Origin: Azospirillum rugosum
GTDB lineage: Bacteria > Pseudomonadota > Alphaproteobacteria > Azospirillales > Azospirillaceae
NCBI RefSeq assembly: GCF_017876155.1
Contig: NZ_JAGINP010000013.1
Span: forward strand, 1 to 64,000
DNA: 64,000 nt
Reading direction: 5' to 3'
Each line of letters begins with the position of its first letter. The first letter of the stretch is position 1. Below, piece after piece: positions 1 through 8,123 of this stretch. The translations under genes were made by a program, and so were the position numbers. Below the pieces are notes generated by a model. The model did no database searches. It was given only the letters and a program-made list of their open reading frames with translations, and was not told where the DNA came from.

Positions 1-23
1 AACGCTCCATCCCGACCAAAACG

Positions 24-38
24 GGCGTTGGAAACGCC
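24..38 (-). terminator. possible terminator of mucR
   Basis: A short perfect hairpin (GGCGTT, loop of three, AACGCC) lies about 60 bases past the mucR stop. Read on the minus strand it is followed by CGTTTTGG, so the U-tract is short. It could end mucR transcription, but no gene is visible to its left in this window. Confidence 0.4.
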
Positions 39-95
39 ATTTTCAAGCCTCAGCGGAGGCAAGGGCACCGCATCAGCCCGTTTTTCAGCAGCCTG

Positions 96-512
96 TTAGG
101 CGGCGCCACGACGGGCACGGGTACCGAGGCCGATCTGCTTCGCCAGCGAGCTGCGCTGGCGGGCGTAGTTCGGGGCGACCATCGGGTAGTCCGCGGGCAG
201 GCCCCAGCGGTCCCGATATTCCTCCGGCGACATGTTGTAGGCCGTCTTGAGGTGGCGCTTCAGCATCTTCAGCTTCTTGCCGTCCTCCAGGCACACGATG
301 TAATCGGGGGTGACGGACTTCTTGATGGGCACCGCGGGCTGCGGCCGCTCCTCCGTCACGACCGGCTCCGTGCCGACATTCGCGAGTGACTTGTACACCT
401 GCTCAATCAGCGTCGGTAGATCGCTGAGAGCAACTGTATTGTTGGAGACGTGCGCCGCAACGATCTCCGTGGTCAGAGACAACAGCGCGTTGGAAGGGTT
501 CCCATTGCTCAT
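96..512 (-). CDS. mucR: MucR/Ros family transcriptional regulator
   Basis: A 138-residue MucR/Ros-family DNA-binding regulator. In alphaproteobacteria this family controls exopolysaccharide, motility and virulence or symbiosis genes by binding AT-rich promoters. The diagnostic C-terminal half is present (IVCLEDGKKLKMLKRHL, then NMSPEEYRDRWGLP). The zinc-finger positions read C74-x2-D77-x9-H87-x3-A91. The second Cys is Asp, as in many MucR proteins, but the second zinc His is Ala followed by Tyr, so metal binding is doubtful. The ATG at 512 was chosen because it gives the family's usual length and has GGAG upstream. The open frame continues to 698 but would overlap the divergent tusA gene. Confidence 0.88.
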   Translation of the reverse strand: MSNGNPSNALLSLTTEIVAAHVSNNTVALSDLPTLIEQVYKSLANVGTEPVVTEERPQPAVPIKKSVTPDYIVCLEDGKKLKMLKRHLKTAYNMSPEEYRDRWGLPADYPMVAPNYARQRSSLAKQIGLGTRARRGAA

Positions 513-603
513 GTAAGCTTGCTCCGCGGCTTGGCGTTCCTCTCCATATAAAGAGGTTTCTGGCCGCGTGCAATATCCATCCTTTGCTCGTAAAGAGGAA
601 GCA

Positions 604-858
604 GTGTACGAAAAAAACTCGCCGGATTTCTTTTTGGACATCACCTCCGACGTGTGCCCGTTAACCTTCGTCAAGACCAAGTTGAAGGTGGAGCGCATGG
701 CCCCCGGCCAGACACTCGAAGTCCGGCTGAACGCGGGCGAACCCTTGGAGAATGTGCCCCGTTCCTTGACCGAACTGGGTCACTCCATTCTCTCCCTAAA
801 ACCCGAAAATCCGAATGAGACGGGCGGGATCCACCGGCTTTGGGTTCAAAAAGGTTAA
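604..858 (+). CDS. tusA: TusA/SirA family sulfur-carrier protein
   Basis: A small 84-residue TusA-like sulfurtransferase. The family passes persulfide sulfur from cysteine desulfurases to acceptors such as tRNA thiolation or molybdenum-cofactor enzymes. The signature Cys-Pro is at residues 18-19 (DVCPLTFVKTKL) and the length matches the usual ~80 residues. The GTG at 604 is preferred over an ATG at 568 because AGAGGA lies just upstream and the product then starts close to the TusA fold. It is divergent from mucR (91-bp shared spacer) and convergent with rimI. The exact sulfur acceptor cannot be read from the context. Confidence 0.8.
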   Translation: MYEKNSPDFFLDITSDVCPLTFVKTKLKVERMAPGQTLEVRLNAGEPLENVPRSLTELGHSILSLKPENPNETGGIHRLWVQKG

Positions 859-861
859 TGT

Positions 862-1326
862 TTATTCGTCAGCGTAGGAGTACCGGAGGACCAGCGCCGC
901 AACCCTTCCCTCTGGTCGTTTGTAATATCCCGGACGACGGCCTACGGGAAAGAAACCGCAGGATTTATACAGGTATCGGGCGGCGTCATTGTCTTCGGCG
1001 ACTTCCAGGAACAGCGCCGTAGCGCCGAGCCGACCGGCGCCGTCCCGCGCCGCTGCGACAAGGCGTCGCCCGACGCCGCCGCGGCGGGCATTCGGCAGGA
1101 CGCCGATGGCGATGATCTCGCCGTCCTCGGCGGCGACGCGGGCCAGGACGAAGCCGACCGGCTCCTCCCCCGCCAGCGCCAGCACCGCGAAGGATCCCGC
1201 CTGCCCGGCCAGGGTGGCGATGGAGGCGGCGTCCCAGGGATCGTCGGGAAAGCAGGCCTGCTGAAGCGCCGCCATCACCGCCGCCTCGACCGGCCCGGCC
1301 GGCCGCAGGATCACGTCGTCGCTCAT
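862..1326 (-). CDS. rimI: ribosomal protein S18-alanine N-acetyltransferase
   Basis: A 154-residue GNAT-fold acetyltransferase. RimI acetylates the N-terminal alanine of ribosomal protein S18. The acetyl-CoA loop is visible around residues 80-90 (RRGGVGRRL), followed by the family's EVAEDNDAARYLYKSCGF segment. Its start overlaps the stop of tsaB by four bases (ATGA), and the tsaB-rimI pairing is conserved in many bacteria and supports the call over a generic GNAT. It is the distal gene of the pair and converges on tusA with only a few bases between stops. Confidence 0.88.
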   Translation of the reverse strand: MSDDVILRPAGPVEAAVMAALQQACFPDDPWDAASIATLAGQAGSFAVLALAGEEPVGFVLARVAAEDGEIIAIGVLPNARRGGVGRRLVAAARDGAGRLGATALFLEVAEDNDAARYLYKSCGFFPVGRRPGYYKRPEGRVAALVLRYSYADE

Positions 1327-2045
1327 GACGGGTCTTTGGACGGCGATGCCGGTGACGGGGCGGGTGGGCGCGGCAGCGTCACGTCGGGCGGGCGCAGGTA
1401 GAAGGGCTGGACCGGCAGGCCCACAGCGCGCGCGGCCCCCAGCGCCGCGACCACGGCCGCGTCCGGCGTGCCCGGCCCGGCGGCGAAGGCGGTGTCCGGC
1501 CGCCCTTCCAGCAGGGGGCGCAGCAGGCCGGCCCCGTCACCGGCGACCAGGAGCGGCCCGTCCGGCAGCAGCCCGGCCAGCCAGGCGGGCACCGCCGCGG
1601 GATCGGGCATCGCCGGCTCTCCCAGCGGCTCCAAGGACGGGGTGAAGAGCTGGAGGAAGGGTTCGGCGCGGCGGGAATCCACCGCGACCAGCACCGCCCT
1701 GCCCTGCCGCTCCTCCTCGGGAAGGCCGTGGGCGACGGCGTCGAAGGTGGTGATGCCGACCACCGGCAGCCCGGCGGCCAGCGCGAAGCCGCGCGCCGCC
1801 GCCAGCGCGATGCGCAGGCCGGTGAAGGCGCCGGGGCCCACCGTCACGGCGATCCGGTCGAGCCCGTCGAAGCCGATCCCGGCCTCGGCCAGCGCGGCCT
1901 CCGCCATGGGGACCAGCGCCTCCGCCTGGCCGCGGGCCATCGGCTCGGCGCGCCGCGCGGTGACTCGCCCACCATCCCCGAAGGTGTCATCCCAGACCGC
2001 CGCGGAACAGCCCGACGTCGCCGTGTCCAAGCCCAAAACCCTCAT
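1323..2045 (-). CDS. tsaB: tRNA threonylcarbamoyladenosine biosynthesis protein TsaB
   Basis: A 240-residue ASKHA-fold protein that partners TsaD and TsaE in making the t6A modification of ANN-decoding tRNAs. The N-terminus MRVLGLDTATSGCSAAVW and the internal GPGAFTGLRIALAAARGFA motif are typical of TsaB. TsaB lacks the catalytic metal site of TsaD and acts as a scaffold. It is translationally coupled to rimI through a 4-bp overlap. Upstream it diverges from the dipeptidase gene with almost no spacer if the long start of that gene is used. Confidence 0.9.
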   Translation of the reverse strand: MRVLGLDTATSGCSAAVWDDTFGDGGRVTARRAEPMARGQAEALVPMAEAALAEAGIGFDGLDRIAVTVGPGAFTGLRIALAAARGFALAAGLPVVGITTFDAVAHGLPEEERQGRAVLVAVDSRRAEPFLQLFTPSLEPLGEPAMPDPAAVPAWLAGLLPDGPLLVAGDGAGLLRPLLEGRPDTAFAAGPGTPDAAVVAALGAARAVGLPVQPFYLRPPDVTLPRPPAPSPASPSKDPS

Positions 2046-2068
2046 CGCCCCATCACCTTCCCAAGCGT

Positions 2069-2740
2069 GTGCCCAACCTCTTACCCCAAGGCCCCACCCT
2101 GGCGAAACCCACCCTTGCCGAGGCCCCGCTACCGGACGGGAGCGCGGCCGTGATAGACAGCCAAGCCCTCTCCCGACCCATGCAGGCCATGCTCACCACC
2201 ATTGCGCCGCCGGACTACGACGTCGACATCGAGCTGCTGTACGCCACGCCCGGCAACCTGGCCGGCGTGCCGATCTACCGCCGCTCCCTGTGCCTGCTGC
2301 ACCCCGACGCCGCGGCGCGGCTGCGCACGGCCATCGGGCTGGCCCGCGGCATCGGCTGCCGGCTGCGGATCTACGATGCCTTCCGGCCCGTCGAGGCGCA
2401 ATGGAGGCTTTGGGAGGCCTTCCCCGACCCGGCCTACGTCGCCGACCCGCGACTCGGCTCCATGCATTCGCGCGGGGTGGCGGTGGACCTGACGCTGGCC
2501 GACGGCGCCGGCCGGCCGCTGGACATGGGGACAGACTTCGACGACATGACCGAACGCTCGCACCACGCCCGCACCGACCTGACCGCCGAACAGCAGCGCA
2601 ACCGCGCCCTGCTGCTGGGCGTCATGGCCGCCGCCGGCTGGAGCCATTACGCCTGCGAGTGGTGGCACTACCAGCTGCCCGACGCGAACGGCTACCCCCT
2701 GCTGACCGACGCCGCGACGGGCGGTGTGCTGATGGCATAA
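2069..2740 (+). CDS. ddpX: D-alanyl-D-alanine dipeptidase (VanX/DdpX family)
   Basis: A zinc dipeptidase of the M15D family that hydrolyses D-Ala-D-Ala, either to recycle peptidoglycan dipeptide or, in VanX, for glycopeptide resistance. Both metal and catalytic motifs are present: SMHSRGVAVD (SxHxxGxAxD) and CEWWHYQ (the catalytic Glu and third zinc His of ExxH). No signal peptide is evident, so the product is probably cytoplasmic. The listed GTG start leaves only about 23 bp to the divergent tsaB start. An ATG at 2180 (MQAMLTTIAPP) is a credible alternative and would free a promoter region. No van genes are nearby, so a recycling role is more likely than resistance. Confidence 0.82.
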   Translation: MPNLLPQGPTLAKPTLAEAPLPDGSAAVIDSQALSRPMQAMLTTIAPPDYDVDIELLYATPGNLAGVPIYRRSLCLLHPDAAARLRTAIGLARGIGCRLRIYDAFRPVEAQWRLWEAFPDPAYVADPRLGSMHSRGVAVDLTLADGAGRPLDMGTDFDDMTERSHHARTDLTAEQQRNRALLLGVMAAAGWSHYACEWWHYQLPDANGYPLLTDAATGGVLMA

Positions 2741-2924
2741 GCGCCGTCGGGCGGCCAGCGGGGCGGTCCCGGTTTGTTGCATCCCTGCATCAACCGTCCG
2801 CCTCCAGCGCTGGACGCAGCGGTTCTTGGGCGTTGCGGACTTGTTCCGGGTGGGGAGAATGTGCCACACCACCACTCGAGGTAAGCCGGACATCCGCCCG
2901 GCTTCGCGATCCGTATGGACCGAC

Positions 2925-3977
2925 ATGCCGTTCCGACGCGCCGTCGCACTGCTCGCCGTGGCCGCCGCCTGGGTCTTTCAAACCCTGGCGGGCGGCCCCG
3001 CCGTGGCGGCGGACGTGTCGGCAAGCGCGGCCCCGTCCACGGCGGTCGTGTTCGCCTACGACCGTTTCGGCGAGGACCAGACGCCCTCGGTCAGCATCCG
3101 CCTGGACCAGTTCGAGGCGCATCTGGAGGAGCTGAAGGACGGCGACTACCAGGTCCTGCCGCTTCCCCGCATCCTGGAGGCGCTGCGCAACGGCACGCCG
3201 CTGCCCGACCGCGCCGTGGCCATCACCATCGACGAGGCCAGCCGCTCCGCCTTCCGCGAGGCCTGGCCGCGGCTGAAGGCCGCCGGGCTGCCCTTCACCC
3301 TGTTCGTCGCCACCGACGCCATCGACCGCGGCTCCCCCGCCCACATGACCTGGGCGGAGGTGCGGCAGCTGGCCGCGGCGGGGGTGACCATCGGCGGCCT
3401 CGGCGCCGCCACCCAGTCGCTGGTGCCGCGCTCCGCCGCCGACGTCCGGGCCGAGCTTCGCCGCATGGCCGACCGGCTGCAGGCGGAAACCGGCCAGCGC
3501 CCGACCCTGTTCGCCTACCCGCAGGGGGAGGTGTCCTCCGCCGTCCGGACCATCGTCACGGAGCAGGGCTTCGCCGCCGCCTTCGGCCAGCAGTCGGGCG
3601 TGCTCTACCCCCAGGCCGACCGCTGGCTGCTGCCGCGCTTCGTCATGAACGAGAGCTTCGGCAGCGTCGACCGCTTCCGGCTGGCCGCCAACGCCCTGCC
3701 CCTGCCGGTGACCGACCTGACGCCGGACGACCCCTTCCTGACGGTCAACCCGCCCCCCGTGGGCTTCACCGTGGGCGAAGGGATCGGCGACCTGTCGCGG
3801 CTGGCCTGCTTCGCCTCCGGCCAGGGCCGCACGGTCCTGGAGCGCGTGACCGAGGACCGGGTGGAGGTCCGCATCAAGGACCCCTTCCCGCCCGGCCGGT
3901 CGCGCGTCAACTGCACCCTGCCGACCCAGGACGGCCGCTGGCGCTGGCTCGGCATGCAGTTCGTGGTGCCGGAGTAA
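2925..3977 (+). CDS. exported polysaccharide deacetylase-like protein, degenerate active site
   Basis: A 350-residue protein with an N-terminal signal peptide (MPFRRAVALLAVAAAW, cleavage near AVAAD) and a NodB-type deacetylase fold. Where active members have T-F-D-D-G this protein has AITIDEASRSA. Where the zinc-binding H-S/T-x-x-x-H motif belongs it has TIGGLGAATQS with no histidine. LFAYPQGE corresponds to the usual FRYPYG motif. The fold is therefore recognisable, but the metal-dependent deacetylase chemistry looks lost. The ATG at 2925 was chosen because it starts the signal peptide; the open frame extends upstream. A short inverted repeat follows the gene. Confidence 0.75.
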   Translation: MPFRRAVALLAVAAAWVFQTLAGGPAVAADVSASAAPSTAVVFAYDRFGEDQTPSVSIRLDQFEAHLEELKDGDYQVLPLPRILEALRNGTPLPDRAVAITIDEASRSAFREAWPRLKAAGLPFTLFVATDAIDRGSPAHMTWAEVRQLAAAGVTIGGLGAATQSLVPRSAADVRAELRRMADRLQAETGQRPTLFAYPQGEVSSAVRTIVTEQGFAAAFGQQSGVLYPQADRWLLPRFVMNESFGSVDRFRLAANALPLPVTDLTPDDPFLTVNPPPVGFTVGEGIGDLSRLACFASGQGRTVLERVTEDRVEVRIKDPFPPGRSRVNCTLPTQDGRWRWLGMQFVVPE

Positions 3978-3991
3978 GTCCGGCAGGGGTT

Positions 3992-4104
3992 TTCACCACA
4001 GAGACACGGAGGCTTTTACAAAAAAGGCCCCGCCCCGCGGCGCGTGGCCGTGTCGGCGAGACCTCTTCTGAAAATCTCCGTGCCTCTGTGCCTCTGTGGT
4101 GAAT
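3992..4104. repeat. imperfect inverted repeat with CACAGAG/CTCTGTG arms
   Basis: TTCACCACAGAGACACGGAG on the left and its near-complement ending CTCTGTGGTGAA on the right flank about 60 bases between convergent genes. This CACAGAGGCACGGAG type of dispersed palindrome occurs in many proteobacterial genomes. Here it probably folds into a long hairpin that may terminate transcription from both sides. Confidence 0.6.
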
Positions 4105-4129
4105 CCTCCCCACAGGGACGATAGGACGG

Positions 4130-4684
4130 TCAGCGGACCGCCCGGACCTCGGTGACCTCGGGGATGTAGTGGCGCAGCATGTTCTCGATGCCGGCCTTCA
4201 GCGTGGCGGTCGAGCTGGGGCAGCCGGAGCAGGCGCCCTTCATCGCCAGGTAGACGACGCCTTCCTCGAAGCCGTGGAAGGTGATGTCGCCGCCGTCCTG
4301 GGCCACAGCCGGGCGCACGCGGGTGTCGAGCAGCTCCTTGATCTGGCTGACGATCTCGCCGTCGTCCTCGTTGCCCTGGGCATGGCCGTCGCCGGCGTCC
4401 TCCAGCAGGACCGGGCGGTTGGCGGTGAAGTGCTCCATGATGACGCCGAGGATCGACGGCTTCAGCAGGAACCACTCCTTGGCCGCGGCCTTGGTGATGG
4501 TGACGAAGTCGGCGCCCAGGAACACGCCTTCCACCCCGTCGATCTCGAACAGGCGCTGGGCCAGCGGCGAACGGGCGGCCTCGGCGCGGCTGGAGAAGTC
4601 CGCCGCGCCCTGTCCGAGCACGTCGCGACCCGGCAGGAACTTGAGAGTCGCCGGGTTGGGCGTCTGCTCGGTCTGAATGAACAT
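4130..4684 (-). CDS. nfuA: NifU/NfuA family Fe-S cluster scaffold protein
   Basis: A 184-residue Nfu-type protein that carries and delivers [4Fe-4S] clusters to apo-enzymes. The N-terminal Nfu domain begins MFIQTEQTPNPATLKFLPG. The C-terminal NifU domain carries the cluster-binding CxxC (GACSGCPSST). The ATG at 4684 is preceded by GGAGGA at good spacing. A longer open frame exists but reads antisense through the cyclase gene. It is divergent from the cyclase with about 100 bp between starts. Confidence 0.9.
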   Translation of the reverse strand: MFIQTEQTPNPATLKFLPGRDVLGQGAADFSSRAEAARSPLAQRLFEIDGVEGVFLGADFVTITKAAAKEWFLLKPSILGVIMEHFTANRPVLLEDAGDGHAQGNEDDGEIVSQIKELLDTRVRPAVAQDGGDITFHGFEEGVVYLAMKGACSGCPSSTATLKAGIENMLRHYIPEVTEVRAVR

Positions 4685-4786
4685 GGTGATATCCTCCATC
4701 GACGCCGAACAACACTGGCGGCGTACGCAAAACTTGGGCAGAATCCGCCGCCAGATCAAGCATCGCGTCCGTATGGTTACCGCATC

Positions 4787-6034
4787 GTGAGCATCCCGGA
4801 ATCCGCGGCCGCCGTTCCGCAGCCGGACCTGCCCCCCGGCCCGCCCGGTTCCTGTCCCCCAGACCGGGCCCAGGCGGTCAGCGACTGGCTCCTGCGCGAA
4901 GGGCGGCACGCCGACAGCATCCAGCAGCTGATGAACCGGTTCTGCCATCGGCTGATGGACGCCGGCGTGCCATTGCTGCGCGTCGTCTGCGCCCTGCCGC
5001 TGCTGCACCCGCAGATCCGCACCATCGCCTTCTTCTGGCGCCGCAACGCGGAGAATGTGGAAGTCGCGACCCGGGCGCATGGCACCGAGACCAGCACCGA
5101 ATACCTGACCAGCCCCTTCGCCACCCTGATCGAGGACGGCGCCGACGGCCTGCGCTACCGGCTGGAGCAGATGGAGCCGCCCTGGCCCTACCCGGTCTTC
5201 GCGGACCTGCGGGAGCAGGGGGCCACCGACTATGTCGCCATGACGGTGCTGTTCGCCGGCGGGCGGCGCAACGTGCTGAGCTTCACCACCGACCGGCCCG
5301 GCGGCTTCTCCACCGCCGATCTGGCGCTGGTCGACGCGGTGCTGCCGGCGCTGGGCGCGGTGCTGGAGACGCTGGCGCTGCGGCGGCTCGCCGCCACGGT
5401 GCTCGACACCTACGTCGGGCGGCAGAGCGGCACGCGCATCCTGTCCGGCGACATCCGTCGCGGCACCGGCGCCAACGTCCGCGCCGTGCTGTGGTACTGC
5501 GACCTGCGCGGCTTCACGCCGCTGGCCGACCGCCTGCCGCGCGAGGAGCTGATCGCGCTGCTGAACGACTATTTCGAGATCATGGGCGGGTCCGTGGAGC
5601 AGCACGGCGGCGAGATCCTGAAATTCATCGGCGACGCGATGCTGGCGATCTTCCCGCTGGAGGACGGCGACCACAGCGGGGCCGCCGCCTGCACCAAGGC
5701 GCTGGACGCGGCGGAGGACGCGCTGAAGGCGATGAACAGCCGCAACGCGGAGCGCGCCGCCTGGGGCCAGCCGACGCTCCGCTGCGGCATTGCGCTGCAC
5801 CTCGGCGACGTCATGTACGGCAACATCGGCTCGGCCAACCGCCTGGACTTCACGGTGATCGGCCCGGCCGTGAACCTGGTCAGCCGGATCGAGGGCCTGT
5901 GCAACCGCCTGGACCGCACCATCCTGACCTCGGCCGAGATCGCCGCCACCTGCGGCGACCGTCTGGTTTCCGTGGGCTGGCACCCGGTCAAGGGCCTGAG
6001 CGACCCGATCGAGGTCTATGGGCTGAAGGGCTAG
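4787..6034 (+). CDS. class III adenylate/guanylate cyclase
   Basis: A 415-residue protein whose C-terminal ~190 residues form a class III nucleotide cyclase domain. It has the first metal Asp in YCDLRGFTPLADRLP, the second in GGEILKFIGDAMLAIF, and the GDVMYGNIGSANRLDFTVIG segment with the N-x3-R transition-state residues further on (AVNLVSRIE). The N-terminal ~200 residues have no membrane segment and look like a GAF-like or unknown sensory module. The GTG at 4787 is the best start in the divergent spacer with nfuA. Whether ATP or GTP is used cannot be decided by eye. It converges on the brnA-like gene. Confidence 0.82.
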   Translation: MSIPESAAAVPQPDLPPGPPGSCPPDRAQAVSDWLLREGRHADSIQQLMNRFCHRLMDAGVPLLRVVCALPLLHPQIRTIAFFWRRNAENVEVATRAHGTETSTEYLTSPFATLIEDGADGLRYRLEQMEPPWPYPVFADLREQGATDYVAMTVLFAGGRRNVLSFTTDRPGGFSTADLALVDAVLPALGAVLETLALRRLAATVLDTYVGRQSGTRILSGDIRRGTGANVRAVLWYCDLRGFTPLADRLPREELIALLNDYFEIMGGSVEQHGGEILKFIGDAMLAIFPLEDGDHSGAAACTKALDAAEDALKAMNSRNAERAAWGQPTLRCGIALHLGDVMYGNIGSANRLDFTVIGPAVNLVSRIEGLCNRLDRTILTSAEIAATCGDRLVSVGWHPVKGLSDPIEVYGLKG

Positions 6035-6043
6035 CGGATCACG

Positions 6044-6235
6044 TCAGCGGCGACCGGTTCGCGCGATCCGGGCCGCCGGCCGTGATACGGCGGGTGGCGC
6101 CGTCTCACCGGACCAGACGGGGCTGTCGAGTGGCGGAATGTCCGTAACGTCAATGGCCTCCGCCGGCTGCTTGCGCAGGCGCTCGTAATCCGTCCGGTCG
6201 CGCGCGTCAGGCATGGAATAGCTTTTCTTCGACAT
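6044..6235 (-). CDS. short BrnA-like antitoxin candidate
   Basis: A 63-residue protein immediately downstream of, and overlapping, the brnT-like gene. Its start resembles the N-terminal half of BrnA antitoxins (ERLRKQPAEAIDVTDIPPLD). It then ends in an Arg/Ala-rich tail without the ribbon-helix-helix segment (ADVLEWF...YQTRIN type) that binds DNA and completes toxin neutralisation in BrnA. I looked in the other frames of the following bases and did not find the missing part. Another start is ATG at 6214, which shortens the overlap with the toxin gene to 8 bp. Either the antitoxin is truncated or this is a divergent, shorter class. Confidence 0.55.
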   Translation of the reverse strand: MSKKSYSMPDARDRTDYERLRKQPAEAIDVTDIPPLDSPVWSGETAPPAVSRPAARIARTGRR

Positions 6236-6530
6236 GGTTCGCCAACCTGACCGAGATGATGGTCCCAACGCCGTCCGTCTTTTCGTACACAATGACCAGA
6301 ACGCGCCCGAGCTTCGGGCAGAAGGCGAGACAGACCGAGCGTTGCGGATGATAACGCTTGCGCGTATCGGGCGCCTTCAGAATCTTGGACCAGTCCACCT
6401 CGGCGACAATGGGGAAGTCGATGCCGTGCTTGGCGAAATGCCGGTCGCGATTCGGCTCGTTCCAGTCGAAGCCTTCGAACTCCTCCGACGTCTGGCGAAA
6501 CGTCAGCTTGCCGATCCGCGCGATCCGCAT
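6207..6530 (-). CDS. brnT: BrnT family toxin
   Basis: A 107-residue protein with the BrnT pattern: FDWNEPNRDRHFAKHGIDF, then EVDWSKILKAPDTRKRY and a β-rich end with GRVLVIVYEKTDG. BrnT is a RelE-fold ribonuclease toxin of type II toxin-antitoxin systems. The ATG at 6530 has AGGGAT upstream. The partner overlaps the 3' end, which is the normal toxin-first order of brnTA, with coupled translation. The pair sits between convergent and divergent housekeeping genes, as expected of a small mobile addiction module. Toxicity is inferred from the family. Confidence 0.72.
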   Translation of the reverse strand: MRIARIGKLTFRQTSEEFEGFDWNEPNRDRHFAKHGIDFPIVAEVDWSKILKAPDTRKRYHPQRSVCLAFCPKLGRVLVIVYEKTDGVGTIISVRLANHVEEKLFHA

Positions 6531-6657
6531 GTTGATCCCTAGGGTTGAACAAGCGATGCGGTAGCGCACTCGTATGCAACGCGCAATGTGACCGTTTTGC
6601 CCCCATCCTTTCCCCGCTTTCCTTTCGCTGCTGTCCGGCCGCTGATACTGTGGAGCC

Positions 6658-8118
6658 GTGACCCAGCCCGCACCCCCCACCTCCCCCACCCGCCCTTACG
6701 CGCTCGCCGCCGCGGCCTTCGCCGCGGGGTGGTCGCTGATGATGATGGAGATCCTGGGCGGGCGGTTGATGGCGCCGCATTTCGGCTATTCGGTGTACCA
6801 GTGGGGGGCCGTCATCGGGGTGGTGATGGCCTTCATGGCCGCGGGCTATTGGGCGGGCGGGCAGGTCGGCGACGGGCCGAAGGCGGTGCCGGCGCTGCGC
6901 TTCGCCCTGCTGGCCGGTGCGCTGGCGGCGGGGCTGACGCCCTGGCTGGGCCGGCCCATGCTGGCCGACGTGGCGGAGAGGATGAACCCGGCGGAAGGGT
7001 CGGTCTTCGGCGCGGCGCTGGTCCTCGGCGCGCCGTCCTTCGCGCTGGCCATGGTGTCGCCGATCTGCGCGGGGCTAAGCGCCCTGTCCGGAGCGGCGGC
7101 GGCCGGCCGCATCTACGCCGTCGGCACGCTGGGCAGCATCGGCGGCACCTTCTTCGCCGCCTTCTACGCCATTCCGGATCTGGGCGTGTCGGCCGGCTAC
7201 GCGCTGGCCGCGGTGCTGCCGGCGCTGGCCTGCGCGGTGGTTCCCGGAGGACGGAGGATGGCCGCTGCCGCAGCGCTGGCCGTGCCGGCCGCCTGGGCCG
7301 CCAGCGTTGGGGAAGGCCAGGGTCTGGCGCTTTACCGCGAGACGCCGCACAACACCATCATGGTGCGGGAGGACGCCCACGAGATCCGGCTGCACCTGAA
7401 CGTGCTGTGGGCGACGCAGTCGCGCGTGCGCAAGGACGGCGGGCCGACCGGCCTCTACTACGACCTGTTCACCGCGACCCCCGCCCTGACCAATGGCACG
7501 CGCGTGCTGGTGCTAGGGCTGGCCGGCGGCGCGGTGCCGCGGTCCATCCTCACCGCTTGGCCCGGCGCCGACGTGCTGGGGGTGGAACTGGATCCCGCCG
7601 TGGTGGACGTGGCGCGGGAGCGGTTCGGGCTGGATCCGCGGGTCCGCGTGGCGGTGGAGGACGCGCGGCGGCACGTGGAGACCTCCGCGGAGCAGCACGA
7701 CCTGATCATCGTGGACCTCTACTCCACCGCCGTGATCCCCTTCTTCACCGCAACGCGCGAGTTCTTCGCCGCGGTGGAGCGCCGGCTGGCGCCGGGCGGC
7801 GTGGTGGTGATGAACGTCGTCTCCCCGTTCGACCGCGACGCGCTGGTCGGGCCGCTTGCGGCGACGCAGGAGGCAGTCTTCCCCTCGGTGTACGTGGCCG
7901 ACGCCGGGCGCGGCAACTGGCTGCTGATCGCGACGAAGGAGACACGTACACTCGACGAGCTGCGCGTACGGCTGGAGCACGCCCCGGAGGCCGCCGCGTA
8001 CGCCGCGTCACAGCTGCTGGCGACGCTCGCCCCCGCCGAGACGGCCGGACAGCCGGTGCTGACCGACGACCGCAGCGACATCGACCTGCGCAGCCTCGCC
8101 GCCCTGTATGGGCACTGA
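6658..8118 (+). CDS. fused membrane / spermidine synthase-like protein
   Basis: A 486-residue protein. The first ~210 residues hold about seven hydrophobic helices starting at AAAAFAAGWSLMMMEILGG. The C-terminal ~270 residues have the spermidine synthase fold (VLVLGLAGGAVPRSIL as the nucleotide-binding glycine loop, GADVLGVELDP, then HDLIIVDLYS). The family is annotated as fused MFS/spermidine synthase; the substrate of such membrane-fused members is mostly unknown. The GTG at 6658 is the only start upstream of the first helix. It is divergent from brnT and convergent with the Ada-like gene. Confidence 0.75.
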   Translation: MTQPAPPTSPTRPYALAAAAFAAGWSLMMMEILGGRLMAPHFGYSVYQWGAVIGVVMAFMAAGYWAGGQVGDGPKAVPALRFALLAGALAAGLTPWLGRPMLADVAERMNPAEGSVFGAALVLGAPSFALAMVSPICAGLSALSGAAAAGRIYAVGTLGSIGGTFFAAFYAIPDLGVSAGYALAAVLPALACAVVPGGRRMAAAAALAVPAAWAASVGEGQGLALYRETPHNTIMVREDAHEIRLHLNVLWATQSRVRKDGGPTGLYYDLFTATPALTNGTRVLVLGLAGGAVPRSILTAWPGADVLGVELDPAVVDVARERFGLDPRVRVAVEDARRHVETSAEQHDLIIVDLYSTAVIPFFTATREFFAAVERRLAPGGVVVMNVVSPFDRDALVGPLAATQEAVFPSVYVADAGRGNWLLIATKETRTLDELRVRLEHAPEAAAYAASQLLATLAPAETAGQPVLTDDRSDIDLRSLAALYGH

Positions 8119-8123
8119 GGCTG

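Noticed and set aside
2129..2926. 265-residue minus-strand frame opposite the D-Ala-D-Ala dipeptidase
   Set aside because: Val/Gly/Gln/Arg-rich shadow of the dipeptidase; no domain or ribosome site.
4169..4786. Long plus-strand open frame running into the cyclase gene from 4169
   Set aside because: It is the antisense shadow of nfuA in high-GC DNA; the residues before 4787 show no cyclase or other domain and the real start is the GTG at 4787.
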